A DNA stretch of 64,000 nucleotides from Xestospongia bergquistia (GCA_963965975.1 OZ014413.1:2110501-2174500), one strand, 5' to 3'; positions 44,501 to 58,126 are shown, counted from the first letter of the stretch. The notes: a model not told the origin generated them from the letters alone. A program made the numbers and translations.

Positions 44501-47500
44501 CCTTTACTGCTCTAGCAGCACCTACATGTGTCTCCTGTCATTGTAAAATATAGCTTGTATAGCCCTATATATTATATGTGAATTGGGATTGAAGTTGCTA
44601 CTTTAATGCTATTTTACTATAACTTCTCGAATATGTCTGAAACCATTAATTAAAATCTCTCTGTTTCTAACTGCTGTTAATCTACTACAAGTTCTAAATG
44701 AGTATCCATATTTGCATATACACATAAGGGACACCTATTATCTAAAGCCTCATATGAATGATACTTTTTTGTGACATTCATATTAAGTGACATTCTACCC
44801 AACCATTATCATATATAATAATTATAATGGACATTATGTTACAGTGTTGATATCTTTCCTGAACAAACACCTGTTATGTCTATATAAATGTACTTGTATT
44901 CATAAAACATTATGTTCAACTTACAGACATAACTTTATCATTGAGACCTTTCTTTAAAACTTGACATATAGCTTTTATCAGTTCTGTCTTACTGTGATCA
45001 GAAACTTCTTGCATACTAGCTAGCACCTTGTTAAGACCTTGCTCTCTTAGTTGATACTGCTTAGAAAATACTAATGCAACCTACAAAGAAGATAGTTTGT
45101 TGTTATTATTGTACATAGTATTATATGTTAAGTAGTTCTTTATACATGTACTTACTGTTTCTTCTCCCCACACTTGTACAGCAACTGCTGCCTCATTTAA
45201 CTGGACATCAGTAAGTGCTTCAGGTTTTGAAGGGGATACTAAAGAGCAGATAATAGTATTAATAAAACTCTAACAACAATTATAAGGATATTTATATCTA
45301 AATTAAGCATTACCTTGTGATTCAGGGTCAGGATATTCATTCATTGGTTCTCTTCCACTGACAATAAAGTGGTTAATGTAAATAATACATGGTTAATTAA
45401 TATATGGCTTATCTTGCTTACCTAATTCTTGGTAGTTCAATGTCATCACGGTGACTGATATATTCTCTTTGTTTTGATATTTTTTCTTGAGTTACTGAAG
45501 CTGATATAATGTTTGGTGTTGATACAGGTGGTAAAATGGAAGAATCTAGTAAGAACAGATTATGTGATTTCTGATTGAACATGTTTTACTTTAAACATAA
45601 TTCTTGTCAAATTGTATTCACCATAATTCTCACACACACAGACACATATACACATACATATAGATGCAGACACTACAACATGTACACTAATTCTTCAGAT
45701 AATCTCTACCTTGTTTACGTTGTTTATCATGTTCTGGAACATGTTCTGCACTCTCTTGGCCTTGACTTATATGTTGTTGGGCATTTGTCTCTTCCATCAT
45801 TACAGGTTGTGGCTGTTGTACACGAGGTAGTTGTCCTTGTAGCAGTTGATCAATATTGAACTTGTGATATGTTTGGTGTATCAACTTATCTTTCTCAGTC
45901 TAGAAGTGAACATCATTAAAATGTATATTAATTATACATGTTCATTCTATTTAAAGTGATATGGGTATTAGATCAATACAATTTAACTAGTATATATTGA
46001 GATAGCTTGTTACTAAGTTCTAATGATAAGACAAAGTGGCTCAAAAGTAGAAAAAATTTTAACCTAAAAATAAAGAATTTAGTCACAATGCCTATTTTCT
46101 TCACATTTTAGAAGGAAACAGTTTATTGCCGTAACTATTAGTCAAAAACAATGCTAAAATCATATATTTCATTAATAGTCATTGTTTACTTTACATGCAT
46201 TAGATTGTCAGTGTACTTAAATAATTGTAATCTATACCTTCCATTTCTTAGCATTATCATAATCTTCTCTGTCTACGGCACATCTCTTTCGTTTTTCAAA
46301 TTGGCAAAGTACTTGTCCCACCTAAAACAAGTAACATATAATTTAAAGTTATCAATAAATTATTGATTAATATTTTGGTACCTTGTACATTTCTTCAATT
46401 GCAAACTTGATGTGTTTAGCCAATTCAAAATGATCACCTAATACGAGATAAAAGAGACATATCTACTAAATAATATTTCCTTTCCATATATTAATGTATT
46501 GTTCTATTCATCCAACCTCCATCCATCAGTCAATCATTATATACTTTCAATAGCTTGCTGTTTTATCATTTCTAGTTGTTTTATCAGTCTAGCTGAGTCT
46601 GGATCCTAGTTAATGAATGTAATAAGCACTCAAGCTTATGTTACACTAAATATGCAAAGGACAAACCTGACTGATGTTAAAGCTTAAATCATCAACAGCT
46701 GGTATTTGAACAGGTGGTTGCCTATGAAAGTACACAAGATCTCACAACATCATTAAAATGTTAAGATATGAACTAAGTTCTTTTCTTACTTGCCAGTATT
46801 GGTTGCTTGTTGTTGACTTGTCTATAAAATGAGGATAAAAAGTTAATACAATAACTAAACAAGTGAGTTATGAATAAGGATGTCTGTATTATATTAATTA
46901 TATTAATTATATTAATTAATTATATTAATTATATTAATTGTCTATATATGTACCTCAGATTTTGCAGGCTGTATTGTAGTGTCTCTCCAATTACTATGTC
47001 CAAGTAAATTAATGGCTATTATTGATACCTAATTAATTAAGAGATAGATAGATGCAGAATGTGAACTCAATTGCATTAAGTAGTAAACTACATCAATATT
47101 TCCTATTATTATACATGTAAATAATATGTACTATTGTATTATATTACTACCTTACTTACTTGACTATATAAATTAAGTCTATTAATATGATTTGTATGAA
47201 GAATTAATTTAATATACTGTCCAACTGCATCCACATTGACTGACTTCAATTCACGAGACTATATAACAAAATATAATTGCATACTTAAACAGCAAGTATT
47301 GGTGGCTATCAACACGAATATATGTAGCATAATAGATACAGTTACTAACTTTATAACTGTTCCTTTCGTTATCTGACATGGATACATATCTGGAGTGTCA
47401 AAACAAAGCTAGATTTATGCTGAAATATGTAAGGTAACTAACCCTAGTCTTGTAAACTGGATGTTATCCAACTTGTTGGTTTGGTTAGATGAGAAAGGTG

Positions 47501-48157
47501 GACTATCACCAACAAATAATTCTACTTTAGAAGCTAATTTAAAGAGACAATAGAATATGTAGTTAACAGCCATTAGTCAATAGCTAGATAGAAAAGGATT
47601 AATGGATGGAGAATTGATAGATAAACAGATGAATTGACAGATAGATAAAAGAGTTATGGGACAAATTAAATAATAAAAAATAAAATAAAATGATAGGTCT
47701 ACATTCATATATACTCACCTATCATATATTCATGGCAAAGTAGTTGTATTTTTCTAATTCTAGCTGTAGTCTTTAGAAAGAGAATCACTTGTTGAGGAAA
47801 AAGACAATATCTGTAAAGAAGAAGCAGGCTATGTGTTCATAATATAACTAAATATATACAAACTACCTTTCTGATCTCCAACCTTTAACAAAAGGATTCT
47901 GATCCTGAAATAAGAATATTTTGTATTACTTCATAATATCTTTAAAATGTCACAAATGATCTTAGCTTTAGTATCTATTCAAAGAGTAGTTATGCTAAGG
48001 ATAATGTCCTTTCAACCATTGTTGTCACTAATATTCTTCTTCTTATTTGTCTATATGGACCATTTCGTATATTTACCTCCATATTCTTTGGATGATAGTC
48101 ATCTTCCCAGCCTGTACATCCAACAACTTTAAAGTGAAGCTTTGAGACAGAAGACAT
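41557..48157 (-). CDS. CEP104 homologue, centrosomal/ciliary tip protein
   Basis: Many short exons on the minus strand; start at 48157 (MSSVSKLHFKVVGC; exon 1 is 48077-48157), in-frame stop at 41557-41559. The early exons read as the N-terminal jelly-roll domain (GWRSERYCLFPQ, IRKIQLLCHEYMIASKVELF, SRELKSVNVDAVGQYIKLIL). The middle has charged coiled-coil exons (46.2-46.7 kb) and a TOG-like array (45.2-43.0 kb: NKVLASMQEVSDHSKTEL, PWNNHYIYSVPLYQSI, AVTWRYAKGRVELLQGF). The C-terminal exons carry the CEP104 zinc-finger array: TCPFCNDSRPELETR, DCPMLIQCKHC, KCPTCHEVLTKAQLESHI, KCPLCHANVEDNDEAWHNHL, then a basic end. CEP104 acts at the distal ends of centrioles and cilia, binding tubulin and CP110. 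I did not fix every exon boundary. Head-to-head with ZCCHC10. Confidence 0.88.
46880..46945. repeat. ATTAATT-type microsatellite in a CEP104 intron
   Basis: About nine bases (TTATATTAA) are repeated with small variation over some 60 bp. Confidence 0.8.
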
Positions 48158-48384
48158 ATTATGATGTCAGTCTAGATTGTCGCGTATTAACACTTATGAC
48201 TGTTTAAAAGTTACATAACCTCGTCAAATTCCTCCTATTATATTGGTCACATGCAAGGGAGCCTAAGGGAGCAAGAGTGTTGCTTGCTTAAGGCAGTCCG
48301 CTCGTACTTAGTAGGTCTTGTCTGGTATCCAAGCAACGGAGGTGTGTCATCATTAAAGGGTTAAAATTGCACTTCGGTTTCAAA
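48158..48384. promoter_or_regulatory. Shared 227-bp divergent promoter region (CEP104 / ZCCHC10)
   Basis: Start codons of CEP104 (-) and ZCCHC10 (+) are 227 bp apart and divergent, so the promoters must overlap or be bidirectional unless the real transcription starts lie elsewhere. No core motif is obvious. Confidence 0.45.
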
Positions 48385-49814
<1,430 letters not shown>

Positions 49815-50623
49815 CAACACCTTCATTCATCAACACAATTATAGTGTTGTTCTCTTCTTTCTGATTAATCCTTTTTTCTTTCATGCTATATATGTCCATT
49901 TTAACAACTAATTTATAATAATTATTAACTCTCTTTGTTATGACACACCCAATACAAAATGGCTTTGTCATGGATATGTCACAAAAAGTTTGGTCCTGGT
50001 GCAAAATTTGGACCTAGGTCTAAATTATGCAACGAAAAGGCTGCAAAATTAATTCCGTCTTGGACCCAAGGGTCAGTTAAGATTGACTTAAAAACATTTT
50101 TTATTTAAGCATAAAAGATAAAAGAAAAATAACAAACTAAAAAAAAGCTATAAAAGAAATAAATAACAAGCTATAAATGAGAAAGATTGAGAAAATTGAG
50201 ATAAAAGAAAATAACTAAGTAAAAAAAGCTGTAAAAAAATTAATAACAAGCTATAAATGAGAAAAAATTTCCATAAAGGAAAAATTGAGAAAAAAAAATT
50301 TAAAGAGAAGAAAGTTTCAAACTATTTAAAAGAAAAAGTATTTTTAAAAAAATCTTTGAAACTAAAGTTATGACTTTAAAAAATCTTTGAAACTAAAGTT
50401 AAGATTGACTTTAAAAAAATCTTTGAAACTAAAGTTAAGATTGACTTATTTTAGTTAAAACTGTTTTTTTTAGAACAAACTATAAAAGATTAAAGACAAA
50501 ACTATTTCAAAGAATAAATAAAGAAAAATATTTCTTAAGAAATAAAGAAAACTATAAAAAATTTACAGAAAAACTACAAATGGAAAAAAAAAAAAATAGA
50601 CAACTAAAAATTAAAAAATATAA
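49815..50623. other. No host gene; Ginger-like terminus then A-rich sequence
   Basis: At 49977 the sequence TGTCACAAAAAGTTTGGTCC and the following GGACCTAGGTCTAA resemble the left end of the Ginger-like element at 6959. No matching right end was found. From about 50090 to 50620 the plus strand is extremely A-rich with repeated phrases such as TTTGAAACTAAAGTTA (three or more near 50355-50455). Confidence 0.4.
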
Positions 50624-50830
50624 GATAAAACTGTCTCTGTAGTTGAAGAGTCCCCAAGAAGTCCAGTGAAGGTCTTTAATCCACCAAGTACTCCAGCGAA
50701 GGTCTCCTATCCACCAAGAAGTCCAGTGAAGTTCTCCAATTCAACAATAGTAGGAAAAAGAAGATGGAGAGTTCCCAAGAGTCCAGTCAGTCCACAAGTT
50801 GAGAACATAGAGGAAGAAAGAGAAGAATAA
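50624..50830 (+). other. Small Pro/Ser-rich open frame, unknown
   Basis: Open from 50624 to the TAA at 50828, 68 codons without an internal start near its beginning. It carries a repeated motif: EESPRSPVKVFNPPSTPAK, then VSYPPRSPVKFSNS, ending in a Glu-rich tail. The low-complexity repeat suggests protein-level constraint or simple duplication. It may be an exon or transposon passenger; I do not recognise it. Confidence 0.3.
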
Positions 50831-51051
50831 CAACTGCATTACTAAAAGATGGATGAGAAATGAATGGATGGATGGAGAGACAGCTCACCTTTTTCACCAG
50901 TGCTGCTCCTGCAGGGAAAGAAAAAGAGAGTAGTCATGAACTGATGGTGAAAGAAAGAATGGATAGAGAGTGAAGAGAGACAGAGGAAGTGAAAAGGGAC
51001 CATCAACACACACATACACAGCACACACACACGCACCCTAGAAGATCAGAG

Positions 51052-51124
51052 CTTCCCCCCGCCACCTGGCGGCCTTGGATATTAAAAAAAAATTTTTTTA
51101 GGCCACCAGGTGGCAGGGGGGAAG
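51052..51124. repeat. Inverted repeat with G/C-rich arms and A/T spacer
   Basis: Arms CTTCCCCCCGCCACCTGGCG (51053 on) and CCACCAGGTGGCAGGGGGGA (to 51122) are near-perfect inverse copies around an A-run/T-run centre. The RNA or single strand would form a strong hairpin. The GC content contrasts sharply with the surroundings. Confidence 0.85.
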
Positions 51125-51298
51125 ATGATTAATAGAGTTTGTGTGAGTGTGTGTATAATGTATGGGCTGAATGGCCCAAAAAAAATTAAAAAAATTAAAA
51201 GAAGAGGAAAGAAGGCTTGAAGGAAGACAGAAGAGACAAGGCAGGAGAGCGACTCATCTTTTTCATCCAGAGAACATCAGAGAACTGAGAACAATCAA

Positions 51299-51850
51299 TC
51301 CATTAGAGAACTGCCAACCAATAAAAATATGATGAGAGAACTGCCAACGTTAACCAATAAAAATGTCAGAGAACTGCCAACCAATAAAAATATCAGAGAA
51401 CTGCCAACCAATAAAAATATAAGAGAACTGCCAACCAATAAAAATGTCAGAGAACTGCCAACCAATAAATCTGTCAGAGAACTGCCAACCAATAAAAATG
51501 TCAGAGAACTGCCAACCAATAAAAATGTCAGAGAACTGCCAACCAATAAAAATATAAGAGAACTGCCAACCAATAAAAATGTCAGAGAACTGCCAACCAA
51601 TAAAAATGTCAGAGAACTGCCAACCAATAAAAATATAAGAGAACTGCCAACCAATAAATCTGTCAGAGAACTGCCAACCAATAAAAATATCAGAGAACTG
51701 CCAACCAATAAATCTGTCAGAGAACTGCCAACCAATAAATCTGTCAGAGAACTGCCAACCAATAAATCTGTCAGAGAACTGCCAACTAATAAAAATATCA
51801 GAGAACTGCCAACCAATAAAATATCAGAGAACTGCCAACCAAGAACTGAG
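51299..51850. repeat. 27-bp minisatellite, about 20 units, open on both strands
   Basis: The unit is AGAGAACTGCCAACCAATAA followed by AAATATC, AAATGTC, ATCTGTC or AAATATA. Being a multiple of three, it stays open as repeats of RELPTNKNI/V/SV on the plus strand (51329-51898) and as LVGSSLTFL-type repeats on the minus strand (51295-51855). GAACTGAGAACAATCAA occurs on both sides (near 51282 and 51843). Confidence 0.9.
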
Positions 51851-51899
51851 AACAATCAACGACGAGTCGTTGCGACGAAGACCCACGGGGGTCTGTAGA

Positions 51900-53428
51900 C
51901 CTAGTATAAGGTTGTAACATGAAGTTCTTATATGTTTTCAAGACATTCCTTTCATGCTTCATTTTGGCAAACACATGGCACAAACTCGTGAAAAACTCTA
52001 ATTAAAATTTTTGGCTCGTTAGGCGTGTCCAAAATATGGATATTTTCCCGCCATAATTGTTGTCACGCGTTTCCTTGCTAGGTGTGTACATGTGCTCATG
52101 ATATTTTCCCGCCCAGACAACGTGGTTTAATTTATGTTTAATAATTAATTCTATATTAAGTTTTTACAACAGACAAAGATATAGAACATTTCAAGACAAA
52201 CATAAAGGATTACTATAACACAAACACACCCTCAAAGCCATTTGAAGGATGATAAATATGTATGAAAGGTCTGACATCATCTTTAATATCAAGACAATGG
52301 GTAACTTTTATAGGAAGTTATACTGGACCAGTGTAGTTTTGTATATAGCTACAAAAAAGACAAAGATGAACAAAATGTGAACAAAATGTGAGATAACACA
52401 AGACAAGGAGGACTACATGATTATTAGAAAGTAATGACAAGACAATATATAACCTGTTGCTTCATGTCCAAATTCGCTCATTGATGTCTCAGATTACTGA
52501 ACCATTTGTAATCACATTACAATGTCCATATGTACAACCCACAAACTGATCCTCAACCACTCACAAAACACAAACAAAGCCAATCAACCTCATGATTCAA
52601 AGCAGAACAACAACCAGTAATCAATGTTGAATAATTCTCCAGATCCTCAAGACACAAGCAGTTATTAATTTCCAGTATTATAGAAAACCTATTAATGAGA
52701 CAAAAAATATTTACTAGTATTGTATATATATAGTACATGAGATTACTATTATCATCCCCAACAAGACTCAACTAGAATAACTACAGCATAAGATATAACT
52801 TACTGTGGTCATCAGCTAATGTAGATCAGATCAGCAAGGACCCATACTAAGAGAAGAATAAGATAACACTGTGACCACACCTATTAGACACACCCACTCT
52901 AAGCATCTTATAAAGTGGCAGATTCAGTTGGGTGTGGTCACAATGACATATTTAATATATTTTTCAATGCACTTGTTTTTAGTGTATTTAACAGTTGGAT
53001 TTCTTCTGCGCATGCATCATTAAATCTATCAGCACAGGAGATTATACATCAGTTCATCCACCACTATAATTATTATAGATTCTTTGAGAAGTGACCATGA
53101 AATGTTTTAGACCCATGTCTACTTGTTAATTCAAAAATTACAGTAAATACATCCCCTCTAACATGTTTCTGTAAAGGGAGGGAATAGTCATGTGATTGTG
53201 ATATTATATTAGCCTCTTTCAACATTCAATTACCTTCTTACACCTATAATCATAATATTAGAATTGTGATATTCTCTTGTGTTAATTATTATAAATTTGA
53301 ACATAATAATATATTGTTATAATATGCATTTAATTAATATTGTGTAATTCCAAAAAATTCTAGATTATATAATTTAAAAATGTACATGTTAAATCTGTAT
53401 GTCATTTCATTGAATAGGTGGATAAATG
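51900..53428. other. No gene recognised; two TTTTCCCGCC motifs
   Basis: Two identical TTTTCCCGCC sequences, matching the E2F consensus, lie at 52043-52052 and 52104-52113. A possible minus-strand exon trace near 52180-52330 (HCLDIKDDVRPFIHIYHPSN) has a stop in its frame and no clear splice context. Confidence 0.35.
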
Positions 53429-55543
53429 TCAGTAGTAATCGTCATTGCGATGGACAAAAACAAAACAACAGAGAGAACATGATAATGTAACCACAATAGC
53501 CTAAAATAATAAGAGTATTGTATTTTTTATGTGATTCAGCTTTGATTATGTTACCTTTAATACACCTACACTCAGTATCAGTGATCCAAATATGACAGCA
53601 AAATTATTAAAAGAAGAGGGGAGAGCCTCATTACACCCCTAGAATGTAATATTTAGCAAGTAAATAAGCACAATTGTAAAAAGTCATGTAGAATGTTTCA
53701 TTGTCATGAGATTTAGAAAATATACTGGACTGATATTGTTCTCACTATACATAATGTCATACATAATATCTACCATTTTGTAATAGCCCATTTGATCACA
53801 ATCAGTTGTACAACTACAACTACTTGGAACAGTTTGAGTAGCTTGATAGTAGGTAGTATTAAGCCAACTGCTTGACCCATCAGTACCACAACACAAAAAC
53901 TATGGAATAAAAGATAGAGATAGTAATATAATGAATATTCATAATGTTGTCAATTTATGTTGTGGCATTATTCTTGTAGTCTGTTACTTTGTCTGTTCTT
54001 AATTATTGGATGTAAATATTCATCTTTATTAAAATTATCATCTCACTCTGGTTTGAACATCATCTACAAATTTGTTAACTTCTTGATTATAATCACTAGC
54101 TGTATCTTGACGATATCCTTCAATATTAGTTTCAAAATTTTCGACATATCTGTTTACCTAATATATATAGATGATAGATAGATATATAAATACCAGGAAA
54201 TATGTATATACATTAATGGATGAATGGATAGATGGATGAATGGATTGATGGATGAATAGATGGACAAATGACTGAAGAGCAATCTGGAACAATAAATAGA
54301 TAATGGACATATAGATAGATGGATGGATACACAGACTGTTCTATTGTTGGACTGATGAAATATAGATATGAGAAATGAATGAAAAATTAGATAGATACAT
54401 TGATGGATTATGTCAGATTGATACAGAGAACATGTGGGATTGGTTAGATAATATACTTACCAAATTATCTTTAAATCCTAGCACTAGTGAACCTGACATA
54501 ATTTCCAACACCACAATTATGGTCATCACAGCAGCATACTATATTAAACAATAATCACATTAGTCAATTAATTAATATTACACATCATATTATAAGACTA
54601 GTCCTATTATCATGAGACTAATATGATAATACAAATAATTATATTATTCTTCATGTCATTGACAGAGTATTTCCTGTTTTTATGATGAAAGATACTTTTT
54701 AGAAGCCAATTTTATGATTTAATATGTTGCTAGGGATACCAAAGCTTTAACAATGTAATCAGGTTAAAGCATTGTAGAGCTTCGCTTGAAAAATTGAATT
54801 TTAGTGGGATATAATAATGAATTTATCCATGATTTTTTGTATTACATCCACATGTAAGCACATGTATCACCTAGCCATAAAGATAGACGATCATTTACTT
54901 AATGTCTATTAATATTGTATTTGAATTCTATACTTACAATAGTCAGTACAGGCCACCACAACCCAATTGCAGTGAATATTCCCAGTGTTGCAGTAGCGGT
55001 AGTCAATACTCCTAGGGCAATGACACCACCAGATAGTAGTTCTGCATTTTGTCCATTGGGAATTGGATTATTGATCAAAGAATACACACCAGTTGATAAC
55101 ATAGTCACTCCAATCATCTATATTAAAAATAAACAAGAAAAAAAAATATAAGCAAGTTTTTAACAAAGTTTGTAATTCTATATTCTAACTCATCATTATA
55201 AGAGAGTATCATTGTGTCTTCTACTTTCAGTAACGTTTTAATTTATTATAATTATTATTATAATGCTGTTAGTAAACTAATAGAACTATATTTCTAAATC
55301 AAGTACATGCAGACAATAACTATATTATATTAAGAGTCTTCTATAATGTCAGTTTAAACAAGCATTTGTTAATTTTATTTCACAACTTTATTGAGTACAC
55401 TTTCGTATAACAATTTTGCTATGGTCTATAAAGTCTTAAGTATGAATGTCAATTTCAACATTTATACTTACCATTAAACCTCCATTGAGTATGATAAAAG
55501 CAGCACGTATAACTTGACCACAGCAGCCTATCTCTCCAGCCAT
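53429..55543 (-). CDS. Tetraspanin, 240 residues
   Basis: Seven exons, all phase 0: 55472-55543, 54938-55117, 54461-54538, 54047-54157, 53774-53899, 53555-53638, 53429-53500. Transmembrane segments: TM1 across exons 1-2 (VIRAAFIILNGGLMMIGVTM), TM2 (GGVIALGVLTTATATLGIFT), TM3 (WWPVLTIYAAVMTIIVVLEI), TM4 (FAVIFGSLILSVGVLKAIVV). The large extracellular loop has the hallmark CCG (FLCCGTDGSSSWLN), further cysteines (CSCTTDC) and GC before TM4. Cysteine pairs beside TM1 and TM4 could be palmitoylated. The short C-tail ends HRNDDYY. Tetraspanins organise membrane partner complexes; no specific member is identifiable. Confidence 0.88.
54190..54440. repeat. GATG/GATA-rich simple repeat in a tetraspanin intron
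   Basis: Imperfect GATGGATGAATGGAT and GATAGATA repeats fill most of the intron between exons 3 and 4. Confidence 0.7.
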
Positions 55544-57077
55544 ATTGTAACCACTGATCTCTAATTTACTTTGTTCTTACTCTCTTGAGAAACAGCACAA
55601 GTTATGTCTGAACTATTAGTACATGCTTATCACTGAGGAATCACTGCATGTGACTGGTATAATTAGTCCATAAAAGTAGCACTAACTTTATCTCTCAACA
55701 TTCTTTGACGGAGTTTATTGCATTATAATTATACAGCAGTGTGTTTATTGCTAATATATGTGTTCTGTATACAGTATTATATACACTTATACTGTGTTTA
55801 GTGTTATCAATAAGTCATGAGATTTGATGTCATATTGTGAAGTGTCAATATCCATATATAGGCTTCTGTTGATATTAGTGCTTGAAGACTATTTAACTAT
55901 CTTCAGGATGCTATATGTGATATGAGCCAACTGAATCATTACTATGAATGCTAACAGACTACTTTATGTTCATAAGGTTCATTGCTTTATACTGAGATCA
56001 AAACATTATATGCAAACATCATGAAAAGTGTATGAACTCAATTAAGATGACCTGAACTATATGTACTAATTAAGTGATATTGAACTGAATGTAAGACTTT
56101 AGGTTCATACTACAAAATGTTTACAGAATAATTTATGCAGTATACATGTACTTCTGAAGGTGGGTGGGGCTTATTACTTTATAACTAGCTCCACCTACCG
56201 TGACTGCTGATGAAATATATTCAGGTTGCCCTTCTCTGTTTAGTGGCAGGCTCCTCTGAAGAGACTTAATAATCTACTCAGTACAGTACTGCTTATGTTC
56301 AGTGCAAAACAGTAGCCTTAGACCACTTGACCAACACTAATGCTGCACTAAATATTCTAACATATAACAATGATGTCTCCTTAGTTTGCATCTCAATACC
56401 TTATCATATAGATGCAGCTATATTAGTAATCACCCATCATAACTGAATACCATTTTATTGTACCTTTTGCTAGTTATCATAGCTCTTGTTATTTACTAAT
56501 GTTCCGTAGGTCAGGTTTTCAAAATCTAAAATGGAATGAAATTTAATGAGCCATTTAATGTACATAGGCTGTTGGTTTTAATGTGATAATAAGATATTGT
56601 TCAGATTTTAATGTTATAACAGTTAAACATTTAGTAGAGTAATAGACCGCAAAAGTGTAGAACATGCTTACTTTTTTGTTCAGTTTATAACTAGCTAAAC
56701 ACACACACATAGACTTTGTTTATAGTGGCTATTATGACAGAGTTTCTCTAGTTAAAACAGAATTTTGATTTTATTCAAATTAGTCTGTGGCTTAGATAAC
56801 TAAAACAACACTGATAACAAAGTAGATGTAGTATGTTTGTACAGTTACATGTAATTCAATGTAGTATTGTAAAACTGTACATGTATTAATATAATATTAC
56901 ATATTATTACTATTACTACTATTGAGGTCAACATTAACACTGCCCAAAAGGTGGTCTGATTCTCAGTAACCTGTTATGTGGGCCTGATATAGGTTACTAG
57001 TACTGCTTGTGACTTGTGCTCAGTAGTGAAGGTATTATAGTGGATGACAAAAAAATCAACTTGTAAGCTAGACCAAA
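55544..57077. other. No gene recognised; decayed copy of the WRAP53 5' region at 56157-56270
   Basis: Mostly AT-rich and non-coding. At 56157-56270 the sequence resembles the WRAP53 upstream region and first codons (58434-58560): GTGGGTGG-GCTTAT, CTCC-CCTACC, then TCAGTGGC or TTAGTGGC with CCTCTGAAGAGACT. Confidence 0.55.
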
Positions 57078-58126
57078 ATGCTTATTGGAATAAGAGTGCT
57101 CTTACTTCTAGCAATATGTAGCTGTTGCTATGCTATAAGTTGCTGTAAGTTTTGATATATATATATATATATATATTGAACCATGTGCTGTAAACTTATT
57201 TTAGCATTGGGACCTTTCTCAAGTGCAGCTTGCGTTGGTTCTTGTCAATTACAGAACTGTGGGACAGGCAGTTGTGATGAGTAAGTTTACATCAAAATAC
57301 CCTAAGATACAAAACAATTTGGTACCTATACTATTCATGTGTGTTTTAATTTTTAGTGATAAAATTTGCCACTGCAGCCGGTGTATTGATGGACCACCTT
57401 GGCGTATGTTATATACACATGGGTTTAAAGTTAATGTTAAATATATTTGCAGATTTAAATATAAATGTAAATGCAGATGTCACAAGACGGAAGAAAGCAC
57501 TACAAGCCTCTAGAAATATGACAATAAATGAGGATATAGGAAAATTTCAATTGTGTGGCACAGGGTCAGGAGACTATATGAATCGCACTTTTGTTTTTTC
57601 AGTTACTACAGTTGCAGGAACAGCAAATGGTATTTATATATATTTATCAGTTTTAGCTAAGATATTATTTCACACTTGCAGAGAATGTGGATTACAATCC
57701 AAATGCTCTTCCAACACTTATGTTTTTTACTGAAGATGCCGACAGTATGCAATGTGTTGAAATTACAATCCACAATGATGATGAAGTGGAAAATGGAGAA
57801 AAATTCAGTATCATCATTACACGCCCTATTATTGAAGATAATGTCTATAACATAACTATGTCTATTGGTGATACAGTTGAAAAAGGTGAGTATGCTTAAT
57901 TTATATAGTAATTCAAGTCTATATATCTATATATCTCTATATAGGACATTCGTTCACCTTAGACATGAACATTGTTGATGATAACGGTATGTATGTAAAT
58001 ATTCTAACACAGTACAATTTATTTTTCTTAATATATATAACAGATACTAATTCTGCTGGGTCTGCTACTGCATCAATGCTATTGTGCATTATTATACTTA
58101 TAGCAACCATAGGAATGCTCCTTTAA
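57078..58126 (+). CDS. Small secreted or surface Calx-beta-like protein
   Basis: Seven exons in consistent phase: 57078-57144, 57205-57280, 57357-57403, 57453-57629, 57682-57885, 57945-57986, 58044-58126; 231 residues. It begins with a signal peptide (MLIGIRVLLLLAICSCCYA), then a short Cys-rich module (CVGSCQLQNCGTGSCDD, CHCSRC). The next part ends in a Calx-beta-like strand pattern (CVEITIHNDDEVENGEKFSI, then a second strand set closing with IVDDN). The C-terminus is a hydrophobic stretch (MLLCIIILIATIGMLL) ending at the stop, compatible with a membrane anchor or a GPI signal. Calx-beta repeats usually bind calcium. No known family of this length comes to mind. Confidence 0.75.

Noticed and set aside
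52180..52500. Possible small minus-strand gene (MSEFGHEAT ... HCLDIKDDVRPFIHIYHPSN)
   Set aside because: The best frame contains a stop and I could not find consistent splice sites; kept only as a trace.
54915..55151. Plus-strand frame opposite tetraspanin exon 2
   Set aside because: Exact antisense of a transmembrane-coding exon; the tetraspanin exon phases and CCG motif identify the true strand.
57356..57733. Continuous plus-strand frame reading through introns of the Calx-beta gene
   Set aside because: The spliced model with GT-AG sites and consistent phase gives a signal peptide and anchor; the read-through frames lose both.
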